A stretch of DNA of 6,650 nucleotides from an uncultured Opitutia bacterium (GTDB taxonomy: Bacteria; Verrucomicrobiota; Verrucomicrobiia; Opitutales; Coraliomargaritaceae). The first letter of the stretch is position 1. The number at the start of each line of letters is the position of its first letter. Of the stretch, positions 1 to 6,085 are shown piece after piece. Position numbers and translations under genes: made by a program. The notes beneath the pieces are model-generated. The model worked only from the letters and a program-made list of their open reading frames with translations, searched no databases and was not told the DNA's origin. The DNA lies in NCBI GenBank assembly GCA_937899295.1, contig CALBPO010000315.1:1-6650 (forward strand), in the 5' to 3' direction.

Positions 1-13
1 CGAGCAACGAAGC

Positions 14-36
14 GAGACGTAACAAAGAAACGTCTC
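14..36. repeat. Perfect inverted repeat upstream of the ispH GTG
   Basis: GAGACGT (14-20) and ACGTCTC (30-36) are perfect 7-base arms around a 9-base A-rich loop. No T-tract follows on either strand, so this does not look like a terminator. If ispH starts at the GTG at 51, the hairpin is in its 5' leader and ends 14 bases before the start. If ispH starts outside the window, the repeat is simply coding sequence. Its function is unknown. Confidence 0.4.
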
Positions 37-50
37 CACGCCAGGCCGCA

Positions 51-1262
51 GTGCTAGATTTTGGTGCGGTTAGTTACGTTATTCCTAGCCACTTCGGCTT
101 TTGTCTCGGCGTGCAAAATGCGATTGAACGCGCTTATGAGACTGTGGCCATGCATCCTAGTAAACGGGTATTCATGCTTAGTGAGTTAATCCACAATCCA
201 TTCGTTAACAAAGACCTTCTCGCGCGCGGGCTTCGTTATTTACAAACGGACAAAGGCCATCCTCTATGTGCTGATGGAAAGTTGGCTAACAGCAAGGAAG
301 ACTCAAACGCCCTCTGGAATCAACTAACGCAGGACGATATTGTAATTATCCCAGCCTTCGGCGCGACTAACGAAGATAAAGCACGTCTAATTCGCCGTGG
401 TCTTTCTATTCGCGAAAACGACGCGACTTGTATGCTCGTAGAAAAGGTCTGGAAGGCGGCTCGCCGTTATGCGCGAGAGGGCTTCACTGTTATCATACAT
501 GGGAAATCAGAGCACGAAGAGACTAAGGCCACACTCTCTAATAGTTCCAGTTATGGTCCTGCCCTAATAATCCGTAATATGGAGCACGCGCAACATTTAG
601 CCGAGGTCATCCAAGCAGAGACTTCAAAGAAGGCCGCGCTCTTAGAAAAGTATTTTGCAGGACTTTACTCCGATGGTTTAGACCCCACGCGTGACTTTGA
701 AAAAATCGCTGTGGTTAACCAAACCACTCTCCTGCGGAATGAAACCCTCACAATCATTGGTTATCTCCGCGAGGTGATGACTACGAAATACGGCGAGTCT
801 AAAGTGGCTAATCACCTTTGGTCAGAGGGCAAAGGCGACACCCTCTGTTACGCGACACAGGTCAATCAAGACGCGCTCCAGCAAGCATTCGAGCAAACGA
901 TTGATGCCGCGCTAGTAGTTGGCGGTAAAAATAGCTCCAATACGTTTCAACTCTACCGCGTTTGTGCCGAGCGTTTTGGTGAACATGCTCATTACATTCA
1001 GTCTGAGAGCAATCTCCTCTCTCTTAAAACTGTTCAGCATTACATTTTTCCTTACAACCTACCCAAAGGTTCTACCACGATCGAAGAAGAGCGTCCTTTT
1101 TTCGATACTTCAGTGAAGAAGCCTCACATACTTCTTACTGGTGGCGCGTCCTGTCCTGATGGTATCATCCAGCAAGTAATTAGTCGCATAAACAGCTTCT
1201 TTCCGCCAGAGGAAATTCGCTCAATGAGCGACGTTATAGAAGCTTTTCGCTCAAATACTTGA
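51..1262 (+). CDS. ispH: 4-hydroxy-3-methylbut-2-enyl diphosphate reductase (IspH/LytB), long form; 5' end may lie outside window
   Basis: IspH is the last enzyme of the MEP pathway: a cytosolic 4Fe-4S protein that reduces HMBPP to IPP and DMAPP. The three cluster cysteines are visible as C18 (HFGFCLGV), C127 (DATCMLV) and C266 (DTLCYAT). Other family motifs are IHNP near residue 48, HGKSEHEET (150-158, carrying the catalytic glutamate region), NQTT (223-226), GGKNSSNT (291-298) and GGASCPD (364-370). From the GTG it is 403 residues, matching the roughly 400-residue long form rather than the roughly 310-residue E. coli type. No Shine-Dalgarno precedes the GTG and the frame stays open to the left edge, so the true start may be further upstream; all core motifs are nevertheless inside the window. 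The downstream HspQ-like gene is 13 bases away and probably co-transcribed. Function is secure; the start is not. Confidence 0.95.
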   Translation: MLDFGAVSYVIPSHFGFCLGVQNAIERAYETVAMHPSKRVFMLSELIHNPFVNKDLLARGLRYLQTDKGHPLCADGKLANSKEDSNALWNQLTQDDIVIIPAFGATNEDKARLIRRGLSIRENDATCMLVEKVWKAARRYAREGFTVIIHGKSEHEETKATLSNSSSYGPALIIRNMEHAQHLAEVIQAETSKKAALLEKYFAGLYSDGLDPTRDFEKIAVVNQTTLLRNETLTIIGYLREVMTTKYGESKVANHLWSEGKGDTLCYATQVNQDALQQAFEQTIDAALVVGGKNSSNTFQLYRVCAERFGEHAHYIQSESNLLSLKTVQHYIFPYNLPKGSTTIEEERPFFDTSVKKPHILLTGGASCPDGIIQQVISRINSFFPPEEIRSMSDVIEAFRSNT

Positions 1263-1275
1263 AGAATCCGATTAG

Positions 1276-1659
1276 TTGCTTAGTATTCTATTCGTGCTAA
1301 TTAGACTCTCAGACATCGAAGGCGGCGCATCACCCAATATTTTTTATGATCTTGGCCTTGTTGTGACTCACCAGAACTACGGCTATCGAGGCGTCATTGT
1401 CGCGGTCGATCCCATTTGCATGGCTGGGGATACTTGGTATAAAACTAACAAGACACAGCCCAATCGCGATCAACCCTGGTATCACGTGTTAGTTCACGAT
1501 AGCGGAGGCTTGAGCACTTATGTCGCCCATTCCAATTTAAAACAAGACACTAGCGGCCAAGCGATTGATCACCCTCGCATCGGCTGTTATTTTACTAAAT
1601 TAGAAGACGGCCGCTATGGCCTCAAAGAAAATCATAGCACAGGCGCTTGTTCAATTTAG
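1276..1659 (+). CDS. hspQ: HspQ/YccV-like (hemimethylated DNA-binding domain) protein
   Basis: This small protein matches the YccV-like/HspQ family. Visible family features are GLVVTHQNYGYRGVIVAVDP (27-46), PWYHVLV (67-73) and TYVAHSNL (81-88), followed by DHP (98-100). In E. coli, HspQ is a small heat-shock-induced protein reported to bind hemimethylated DNA and to modulate Lon-dependent proteolysis; whether this homologue does either is inference. The frame has no ATG start. The longest version begins at TTG 1276, just after an in-frame TAG, and gives a hydrophobic N-terminus (LSILFVLI) unusual for the family. A GTG at 1294 would remove six of those residues and is a reasonable alternative. 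Neither start has a convincing Shine-Dalgarno. It follows ispH closely on the same strand and converges with miaB; I see no terminator in the 37 bases between the two stops. The family call is good; the start is uncertain. Confidence 0.85.
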   Translation: MLSILFVLIRLSDIEGGASPNIFYDLGLVVTHQNYGYRGVIVAVDPICMAGDTWYKTNKTQPNRDQPWYHVLVHDSGGLSTYVAHSNLKQDTSGQAIDHPRIGCYFTKLEDGRYGLKENHSTGACSI

Positions 1660-1696
1660 TGCGAATCAAGTCCTTTAGGTAGAGACACCCAAGCGA

Positions 1697-3088
1697 CTAG
1701 AATGTAACCGCTTCCATTTCGTTCTCAACGCCCTCTAATACCAAGTCCCCATAGAGTGTATTGGCGGTCACTCGGCTGAAACGAACGGGGACGAGTTGTC
1801 CGACGAGGCGCTGGTTCGCTTTAACGATAACCACGCGGTTACCACGAGTACGACCAACGAACATATCTTCTCCTTTTTTGGCGGGACCCTCAAAAAGAAC
1901 ATCTTCGACCTTATCAATGAGACTCTCATTACGTTCAAGAGAGCTTTTAGCGAGAATTTCCAAAAGCACTTGGTTGCGATGTTCTTTCTGCGCTTTCGTA
2001 ATCGGATCACCCAAGGGTTCAGCCGTAGTGTCAGGGCGCACGCTGTATTTAAAGAGGTAGGCCATATCGAAGCCGATCTCCTCGAAATGCTTCCGTGTTA
2101 ATTCAAAATCTTCGTCTGTTTCACCCGGAAAGCCAACAATGATGTCGGTTGAAATGTACATGTCGGGGCGCACTGCGCGGATTTTATCGATGATCCTGCG
2201 AAACTTCTCAATCGAGTAGGGGCGGCGCATCGCTTTAAGAATGCGGTCACTACCACTCTGCATGGGAAAGTGTAGATACTCGCAAAGTTTAGGCATGGAA
2301 GCGTAGCACTCGATTAAATCATCCTTAAAACCGACTGGGTGTGGGCTAGTGAAACGAATGCGCTCAATGCCTTCGATTGCGTGCACTTTTTCTAGTAATT
2401 GGACGAACGGACTCTTCTTATCAATAAAGGGAAATTCACGGATTCCATATTGATTAACAATTTGCCCCAAGAGAGTGACTTCACGAGTGCCCTTTGCGGC
2501 TAAACCTTCAATTTCTTCGACAATTGCTTCCATTGGGCGGGCTCGTTCCACCCCTCGCGTCTTTGGCACGATGCAGTAAGCACAGTTCATATTACAGCCC
2601 TGCATAATACTAACAAAGGCAGTGATTTGAGGTTTATCATCAAGGTGCGCCTTGATTGTATTTTGCGAATCGAGCTCTTCAGCGAGGTCGACGATGGACT
2701 CCGGCCGCGGGCCTTGACCCTGCATCGTAGCAATCATGTTACTCAGATGGTCGGGGACGCGGTGAAATTTTTGCGTGCCAATTACTAGATCTAGGTCTGG
2801 CAGACTATCAAGGAGAGCTTCGCCTCGGTTTTGCGCCATACAGCCCATCACCCCGACGATGAAGTTCGGGTTTTTACGCTTTCGCTTCATCAGGTGACCT
2901 GCCTTTCCGATCGCCTTCTGCTCAGCTTGATCGCGCACACTACAAGTGTTTAGCAGGATGACGTCGGCATCCTGTTCATTATCGATCACAGAATAACCTT
3001 TCCCCCGAAGCATCGCCGCGACCGCGTCGGAGTCGCGCTCATTCATTTGGCACCCGTAGGTTTTGATATAAACACGGTTCATTGGCAT
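1697..3088 (-). CDS. miaB: tRNA-2-methylthio-N6-dimethylallyladenosine synthase (MiaB)
   Basis: MiaB is a radical-SAM methylthiotransferase that converts i6A37 to ms2i6A37 in tRNAs reading UNN codons. At 463 residues it has the usual three-part layout. The N-terminal methylthiotransferase domain carries C13 (TYGCQMN), C49 (NTCSVR) and C83 (MGCMAQ), ligands of the auxiliary cluster. The radical-SAM domain has the CxxxCxxC triad C165, C169, C172, plus LHFPMQSGSD (272-281) and TDIIVGFPGETDEDF (314-328). A TRAM RNA-binding domain covers about 386-452. TYGCQMN is typical of MiaB rather than the related MtaB or RimO. The motif usually seen as LLGQNVN reads LLGQIVN (207-212), a small departure. Two in-frame ATGs (codons 1 and 3) are possible starts and neither has a clear Shine-Dalgarno. 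A terminator between coaX and miaB makes it a separate transcription unit. Confidence 0.96.
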   Translation of the reverse strand: MPMNRVYIKTYGCQMNERDSDAVAAMLRGKGYSVIDNEQDADVILLNTCSVRDQAEQKAIGKAGHLMKRKRKNPNFIVGVMGCMAQNRGEALLDSLPDLDLVIGTQKFHRVPDHLSNMIATMQGQGPRPESIVDLAEELDSQNTIKAHLDDKPQITAFVSIMQGCNMNCAYCIVPKTRGVERARPMEAIVEEIEGLAAKGTREVTLLGQIVNQYGIREFPFIDKKSPFVQLLEKVHAIEGIERIRFTSPHPVGFKDDLIECYASMPKLCEYLHFPMQSGSDRILKAMRRPYSIEKFRRIIDKIRAVRPDMYISTDIIVGFPGETDEDFELTRKHFEEIGFDMAYLFKYSVRPDTTAEPLGDPITKAQKEHRNQVLLEILAKSSLERNESLIDKVEDVLFEGPAKKGEDMFVGRTRGNRVVIVKANQRLVGQLVPVRFSRVTANTLYGDLVLEGVENEMEAVTF

Positions 3089-3125
3089 CGCGGAGCATGG
3101 AGCAGCGGCCTAGCTTGTAAATATT

Positions 3126-3161
3126 GAAAAAGACCTCTAACAGAAGCTACTTCTGGTAGAG
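3126..3161 (-). terminator. Rho-independent terminator after coaX
   Basis: Read on the minus strand, CTCTA (3161-3157) pairs with TAGAG (3139-3135), and inside it CAGAAG (3155-3150) pairs with CTTCTG (3146-3141). One C/T mismatch separates the two stem parts and the loop is TAG. The stem is followed by GTC and then a run of five T. It sits about 55 bases after the coaX stop and 38 bases before the miaB start, so it would close the nadC-birA-coaX unit. It could instead act as an attenuator for read-through into miaB. Confidence 0.65.
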
Positions 3162-3216
3162 CAAGACTACATACACCTACCAATGCGGCGGCTTTTATAT
3201 ACACGGATGAAGATCG

Positions 3217-3984
3217 CTACTTTTGCCGTTTTACCGCTACGCCAAGTCCCATTAGGGTGAGGTCTTGAACGAACTCGCTTTTTTGCGCCCAGTCTTTTGT
3301 GAGATTAGCAACGCTGCCACCGGTCGAAAGAACAACAGGGTTCGCTTCGCTTCGCTCCACGAGGCCATCGCTTACTTTATTTAAGATAGACTGGATCATG
3401 CCAGAAAACCCGACGGCCACACCAAGTTTCATGGCGTCTATAGTGGATTTACCGATGGCGCCTTCGATATGGACTAGATCTTCAGGCTTCAATTCTGGCA
3501 AGAGGGCAGTTTGCTCATGCAAATAATGGGTCATCACGGCGAGTCCGGGTGCGATGATACCGCCCTCGTAACCCTTGCTGCTGATAATGTCGAAAGTAAC
3601 AGCGGTGCCCATATCAATGACGATGGCAGGAATGCCGTAGAATTCCTGCGCTGCGATCGCGTTAGCGATTCGGTCTTCCCCAATCTCGTAGGGCTTCGGG
3701 TAGGCTAGATCGAGCCCCGTGCAAGTTTCGCAAGTAAGATGAAAGATCGGTTTGGCAAAATCGGCGAGACTGGCGCAGAGGTTGTCATTGATTGCGGGAA
3801 CAACCGAACAATAGGAGACGCCTTCGGCTTGAGCGATGAGCGGGGCGACCGCGTGCGCAAATTCAGGCGAGGGAGTGCGGTCAAAATTGTGGGTGGGGAA
3901 CTGTCCCGCGCATTGCACTGTCTGGCCAGAGACCAGCCCGTAGTGGATACTGGTATTACCGACGTCTATGCATAAATGACTCAC
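3217..3984 (-). CDS. coaX: Type III pantothenate kinase (CoaX)
   Basis: CoaX phosphorylates pantothenate to 4'-phosphopantothenate, the first committed step of CoA synthesis, in the cytosol. It is an ASKHA-fold kinase. Visible motifs are the N-terminal phosphate loop DVGNT (7-11), the PYEIGEDR region (98-105; many relatives have GADR), DMGTAVTFD (124-132) with the conserved acidic residue D124, and GGIIAPG (141-147). Length (255 residues) is normal. The start is a GTG at 3984, with no Shine-Dalgarno; the product reads [12 protein letters not shown], placing the phosphate loop where the family has it. It follows birA on the same strand after a 36-base AT-rich spacer. birA-coaX adjacency is common and fusions of the two are known in Neisseria. 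Type III kinases are typically insensitive to CoA feedback; that is family knowledge, not visible here. Confidence 0.95.
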   Translation of the reverse strand: MSHLCIDVGNTSIHYGLVSGQTVQCAGQFPTHNFDRTPSPEFAHAVAPLIAQAEGVSYCSVVPAINDNLCASLADFAKPIFHLTCETCTGLDLAYPKPYEIGEDRIANAIAAQEFYGIPAIVIDMGTAVTFDIISSKGYEGGIIAPGLAVMTHYLHEQTALLPELKPEDLVHIEGAIGKSTIDAMKLGVAVGFSGMIQSILNKVSDGLVERSEANPVVLSTGGSVANLTKDWAQKSEFVQDLTLMGLGVAVKRQK

Positions 3985-3993
3985 AATAATTCA

Positions 3994-4022
3994 GACTAAT
4001 GATTATTTATAATTAATCAGTC
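3994..4022. promoter_or_regulatory. AT-rich imperfect palindrome between birA and coaX
   Basis: The spacer between the birA stop and the coaX GTG is almost entirely A/T. Positions 4000-4019 form a 20-base palindrome with a single mismatched pair (arms TGATTA/TAATCA). Outer GACT (4022-4019, minus) and AGTC (3997-3994) extend the stem across a small bulge. No T-tract follows, so a terminator is unlikely. It may be an operator or a weak internal promoter for coaX; the sequence alone does not decide. Confidence 0.3.
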
Positions 4023-5037
4023 ATTTTCTGAGTGTTACATCACCCGCGCTGACTGAATGGAGGATGCCGCCTTCATCGAGGAGCTGTAGGGCGCCCGATT
4101 CGTCGATCCCGCAAGCGATGCCAGTGATTTCATTATTATTCATAATCGCGGTAACGCTTTGTCCGGAAAGCGAGTTGAGTGGCGCCCAGGCGTCGACGAG
4201 GTTTTCCGAGCCACTACCAAGGATGCAAGTATTGTAGGCTGTTTGGGTCGCGGTGATTACTTTGGCGGCTACCTGGTTGAGCCTTAGTTCCTCGCCGCCG
4301 ACCGCGTAGAGGCTAGTCGCAGTTTTTTGAATTTCTTTGGGATATTTTGCGGGGTTACTATTTACGTTCAGTCCAATGCCGAAGATGATGCTGCGCAGGC
4401 TGTCAGCGTCCACCTTAGCCTCGGTTAACATGCCAGCAAACTTGCGCCCATTGGTGTGGAGGTCGTTTGGCCATTTAATTTTCAAAGGCGTTTTTGGGAC
4501 AAGGCCTTGAAGGGCACGGCAAATGTGGATACCTGCCCACAGGGTAAAGTGTTGGAGGGCTTGCGGTGGAATATTCGGCTCAAAGACGACAGAGAGATAA
4601 AGATTCTCAGCGCTCGCACTGTGCCAGTCGCGCCCGAGGCGGCCTCTTCCTTTCGTTTGGCAACTTGAGGCAATAGCGAAAGGGGTGGCGCGGCGGCGCG
4701 ATAGCTGACGCTCGGCCTCGCTGTTGGTGCTATCGATTACTGGGAAGTAGAGAACATCGATTGGTGCGCCGGACTTTTCCACATAGTAAGAGATCAAGTC
4801 CGCATGGAGCACTTCCGGTTCTTTGATAAGTCGGTAACCCTTATTGCGAACGGCTTCTATTTCAAAGCCTTGTTCGCGCAGTTTTGCTAGTTTACCATGG
4901 ATGGCTGGGCGTGAAATGCCGAGTTGCTCGGCCAGCAAGCTACCCGAGACAAAAGTATCCGGGGCATCAAGTAGGGCACTCAAAATGGTTTGCGTGTCGC
5001 TACTAGCTAAGATTTGGCGGTATTCGGTATCGCTCAT
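4021..5037 (-). CDS. birA: Biotin--[acetyl-CoA-carboxylase] ligase, with N-terminal repressor-type HTH (BirA)
   Basis: BirA activates biotin to biotinyl-5'-AMP and transfers it to the carrier lysine of biotin enzymes such as acetyl-CoA carboxylase. I place the start at ATG 5037, because this ATG overlaps the nadC TGA as ATGA and gives 338 residues. A longer in-frame ATG at 5064 lies inside nadC and adds only nine residues. From 5037, a winged-helix DNA-binding domain spans about residues 14-72 ([20 protein letters not shown] at about 36-55). The catalytic domain follows: DSTNSEAE (102-109), the biotin/ATP loop GRGRLGRDW (130-138), KWPND (188-192), GRKFAGML (197-204) and GIGLNVN (220-226). A C-terminal SH3-like domain begins near residue 290. 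The HTH makes this the bifunctional class that can repress biotin genes; no biotin operator or bio gene is visible in the window, so that role is inferred. Translation is probably coupled to nadC. Confidence 0.95.
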   Translation of the reverse strand: MSDTEYRQILASSDTQTILSALLDAPDTFVSGSLLAEQLGISRPAIHGKLAKLREQGFEIEAVRNKGYRLIKEPEVLHADLISYYVEKSGAPIDVLYFPVIDSTNSEAERQLSRRRATPFAIASSCQTKGRGRLGRDWHSASAENLYLSVVFEPNIPPQALQHFTLWAGIHICRALQGLVPKTPLKIKWPNDLHTNGRKFAGMLTEAKVDADSLRSIIFGIGLNVNSNPAKYPKEIQKTATSLYAVGGEELRLNQVAAKVITATQTAYNTCILGSGSENLVDAWAPLNSLSGQSVTAIMNNNEITGIACGIDESGALQLLDEGGILHSVSAGDVTLRK

Positions 5038-5963
5038 AGCCAGTCTAGGCCAATATCCTTCCACTTGCTTTGGTGGATTGGTGCACCGGTTGAAATAAAA
5101 TCGAGCCCGAGGTCGCCGAGGTCACTGAGACTATCGAGCGTAACGCCACCGCTCGCTTCAGTCCAGGCGCGACCTTCGATTATAGAGACGGCCTGCTTAA
5201 GTTCGGGCGGGTTGAAGTTATCGAGCAGTATAATGTCGGCGCCTGCCTCGAGCGCGGGGATGATTTGTTCGAGTGTATCGACCTCGACTTCGACGGGGAT
5301 ATCTTCGCAGGTATTGACGGCGAGAGCAATCGTTTCGCTTAGGCGGTTGCCGCCGGTCGCGCCAGCCACTGCGAGATGGTTGTCTTTGAGCATGACGCGG
5401 TCGAAGAGACCGATGCGGTGATTATAGCCGCCCCCGCAGGCGAAGGCATATTTTTGGAGCACTCGGTAACCAGGCAATGTTTTGCGCGTGTCAAGTAACA
5501 CAGAAGAGCTTTTACCAAGCGCATCCACATAGAGGCGAGCCTCGGTGGCGACCCCACTAAGGTGCTGGAGAAAGTTGAGGATGACGCGCTCGGCTTGCAG
5601 TAGCACGGTAGAGCTGCCACTAAGGATGCCGATGACCTCTCCATGATCGACCGATTGGCCATCTTCAGCATTGGCTTCGAACTGGCAATCTTGGCCATAG
5701 CTATCGAGCGTAGTCTGGAGCAGTCCAAGACCACATACCGTGAGCGGCTCGCGCGCAGTGAGCTGAGCCTTACCCTTGGCACCCTCGGGCATGAGCGCGG
5801 TCGTGACGTCGCCTAGGCGTTCAGGACGATTTGCCAGTCCGGCGCCTGCGAGGTCTTCGATTTTAGCAAGGCCGACGAGTTGACGTAGGTAATCGGGGTC
5901 GAGATCCTGCCATTTAAGGCGGGTCTGAAAAGTATCTTTCGAGTAGCGTGCTTCGTGGCCCAT
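5034..5963 (-). CDS. nadC: Nicotinate-nucleotide pyrophosphorylase, carboxylating (quinolinate phosphoribosyltransferase)
   Basis: NadC converts quinolinate and PRPP to nicotinate mononucleotide, CO2 and PPi in de novo NAD synthesis. The protein is 309 residues, slightly longer than the usual 280-300. Motifs in order are [16 protein letters not shown] (125-140), [10 protein letters not shown] (158-167), [20 protein letters not shown] (177-196) with the substrate-binding H182, R183 and K193, VEVEVDT (224-230), ILLDNF (245-250), EASGGV (269-274) and ISTGAP (290-295). It is the first gene of the nadC-birA-coaX group. The chosen ATG has no well-spaced Shine-Dalgarno: the strong AAGGAG upstream is 22 bases away and instead serves a three-codon mini-ORF ending three bases before this start. 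Translation may therefore depend on reinitiation. Function is secure. Confidence 0.96.
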   Translation of the reverse strand: MGHEARYSKDTFQTRLKWQDLDPDYLRQLVGLAKIEDLAGAGLANRPERLGDVTTALMPEGAKGKAQLTAREPLTVCGLGLLQTTLDSYGQDCQFEANAEDGQSVDHGEVIGILSGSSTVLLQAERVILNFLQHLSGVATEARLYVDALGKSSSVLLDTRKTLPGYRVLQKYAFACGGGYNHRIGLFDRVMLKDNHLAVAGATGGNRLSETIALAVNTCEDIPVEVEVDTLEQIIPALEAGADIILLDNFNPPELKQAVSIIEGRAWTEASGGVTLDSLSDLGDLGLDFISTGAPIHQSKWKDIGLDWL

Positions 5964-5966
5964 ATT

Positions 5967-5991
5967 TTAAATCCCCATTTCAGGACTCCTT
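5967..5991 (-). promoter_or_regulatory. Shine-Dalgarno plus three-codon mini-ORF (M-G-I-stop) before nadC
   Basis: On the minus strand, AAGGAG (5991-5986) is followed after seven bases by ATG (5978-5976), then GGG, ATT and TAA (5969-5967). One further codon (AAT) separates this stop from the nadC ATG at 5963, and the mini-ORF is in the same frame as nadC. It is the clearest Shine-Dalgarno in the window and is ideally spaced for the mini-ORF, not for nadC. It may be a leader for translational reinitiation. Alternatively the TAA is a recent nonsense change or a sequence error, and nadC once started at 5978. Confidence 0.5.
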
Positions 5992-6036
5992 ATAAAGCAT
6001 TGCCCGGGAGTATTTCTAGATTTTAATTAGGAGAAA

Positions 6037-6063
6037 CCATTACAAATAAAGCAAACGTAATGG
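6037..6063. repeat. Inverted repeat, 7-base arms, in the gap upstream of nadC
   Basis: CCATTAC (6037-6043) and GTAATGG (6057-6063) are perfect arms around a 13-base A-rich loop. On the minus strand the stem is followed by TTTCTCC, a weak T-tract at best. It lies directly after the 6064-6085 palindrome, so the pair may form a tandem termination region for the tail-fibre-like gene. The rest of the 5964-6083 gap is AT-rich; a TAAAAT (minus, 6025-6020) resembles a -10 box but has no well-spaced -35 partner. No tRNA or attachment-site repeat is seen in the gap. Confidence 0.4.
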
Positions 6064-6085
6064 GAAGACTCCTTAAGGAGTTTTC
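6064..6085. terminator. Palindromic stem-loop at the end of the tail-fibre-like gene
   Basis: ACTCCTTAAGGAGT (6068-6081) is a perfect 14-base palindrome. It extends through one G/T pair to A-T, A-T and G-C pairs, giving a possible 9-pair stem with a TTAA loop over 6064-6085. It overlaps the TGA stop (6086-6084) of the minus-strand gene. On the plus strand it runs into TTTTC; on the minus strand the sequence after the stem is poor in T. A terminator, possibly bidirectional, is the best guess; a binding site for a dimeric protein is the alternative. Confidence 0.4.

Noticed and set aside
1660..1713. Possible terminator between the hspQ and miaB stops
   Set aside because: The only pairing seen (AAGCG/CGCTT) has a 13-base loop, reaches into the miaB coding region and has no T-tract.
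1761..2101. Plus-strand open frames opposite the 3' part of miaB
   Set aside because: They are antisense to the MiaB TRAM and radical-SAM regions and show no family features.
3341..3355. Three tandem TTCGC units inside coaX, possible phase-variable repeat
   Set aside because: Three pentamer units are too few to suggest slippage, and they encode an unremarkable ERSEAN stretch.
5035..5064. Longer birA start at ATG 5064
   Set aside because: It overlaps nadC by 31 bases and adds only nine residues before the HTH; the ATG at 5037 forms a classic ATGA overlap with the nadC stop.
5014..5421. 135-codon plus-strand open frame opposite nadC and birA
   Set aside because: It lies wholly antisense to two well-supported genes, is serine-rich in a way typical of antisense frames, and has no recognisable motif.
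5339..5782. 147-codon minus-strand open frame inside nadC
   Set aside because: It is an alternative frame of nadC, which has complete family motifs across the same bases.
5991..5996. TTTATA on the minus strand as a -10 box for nadC
   Set aside because: It abuts the Shine-Dalgarno, so transcription would start past the ribosome site; no matching -35 is seen.
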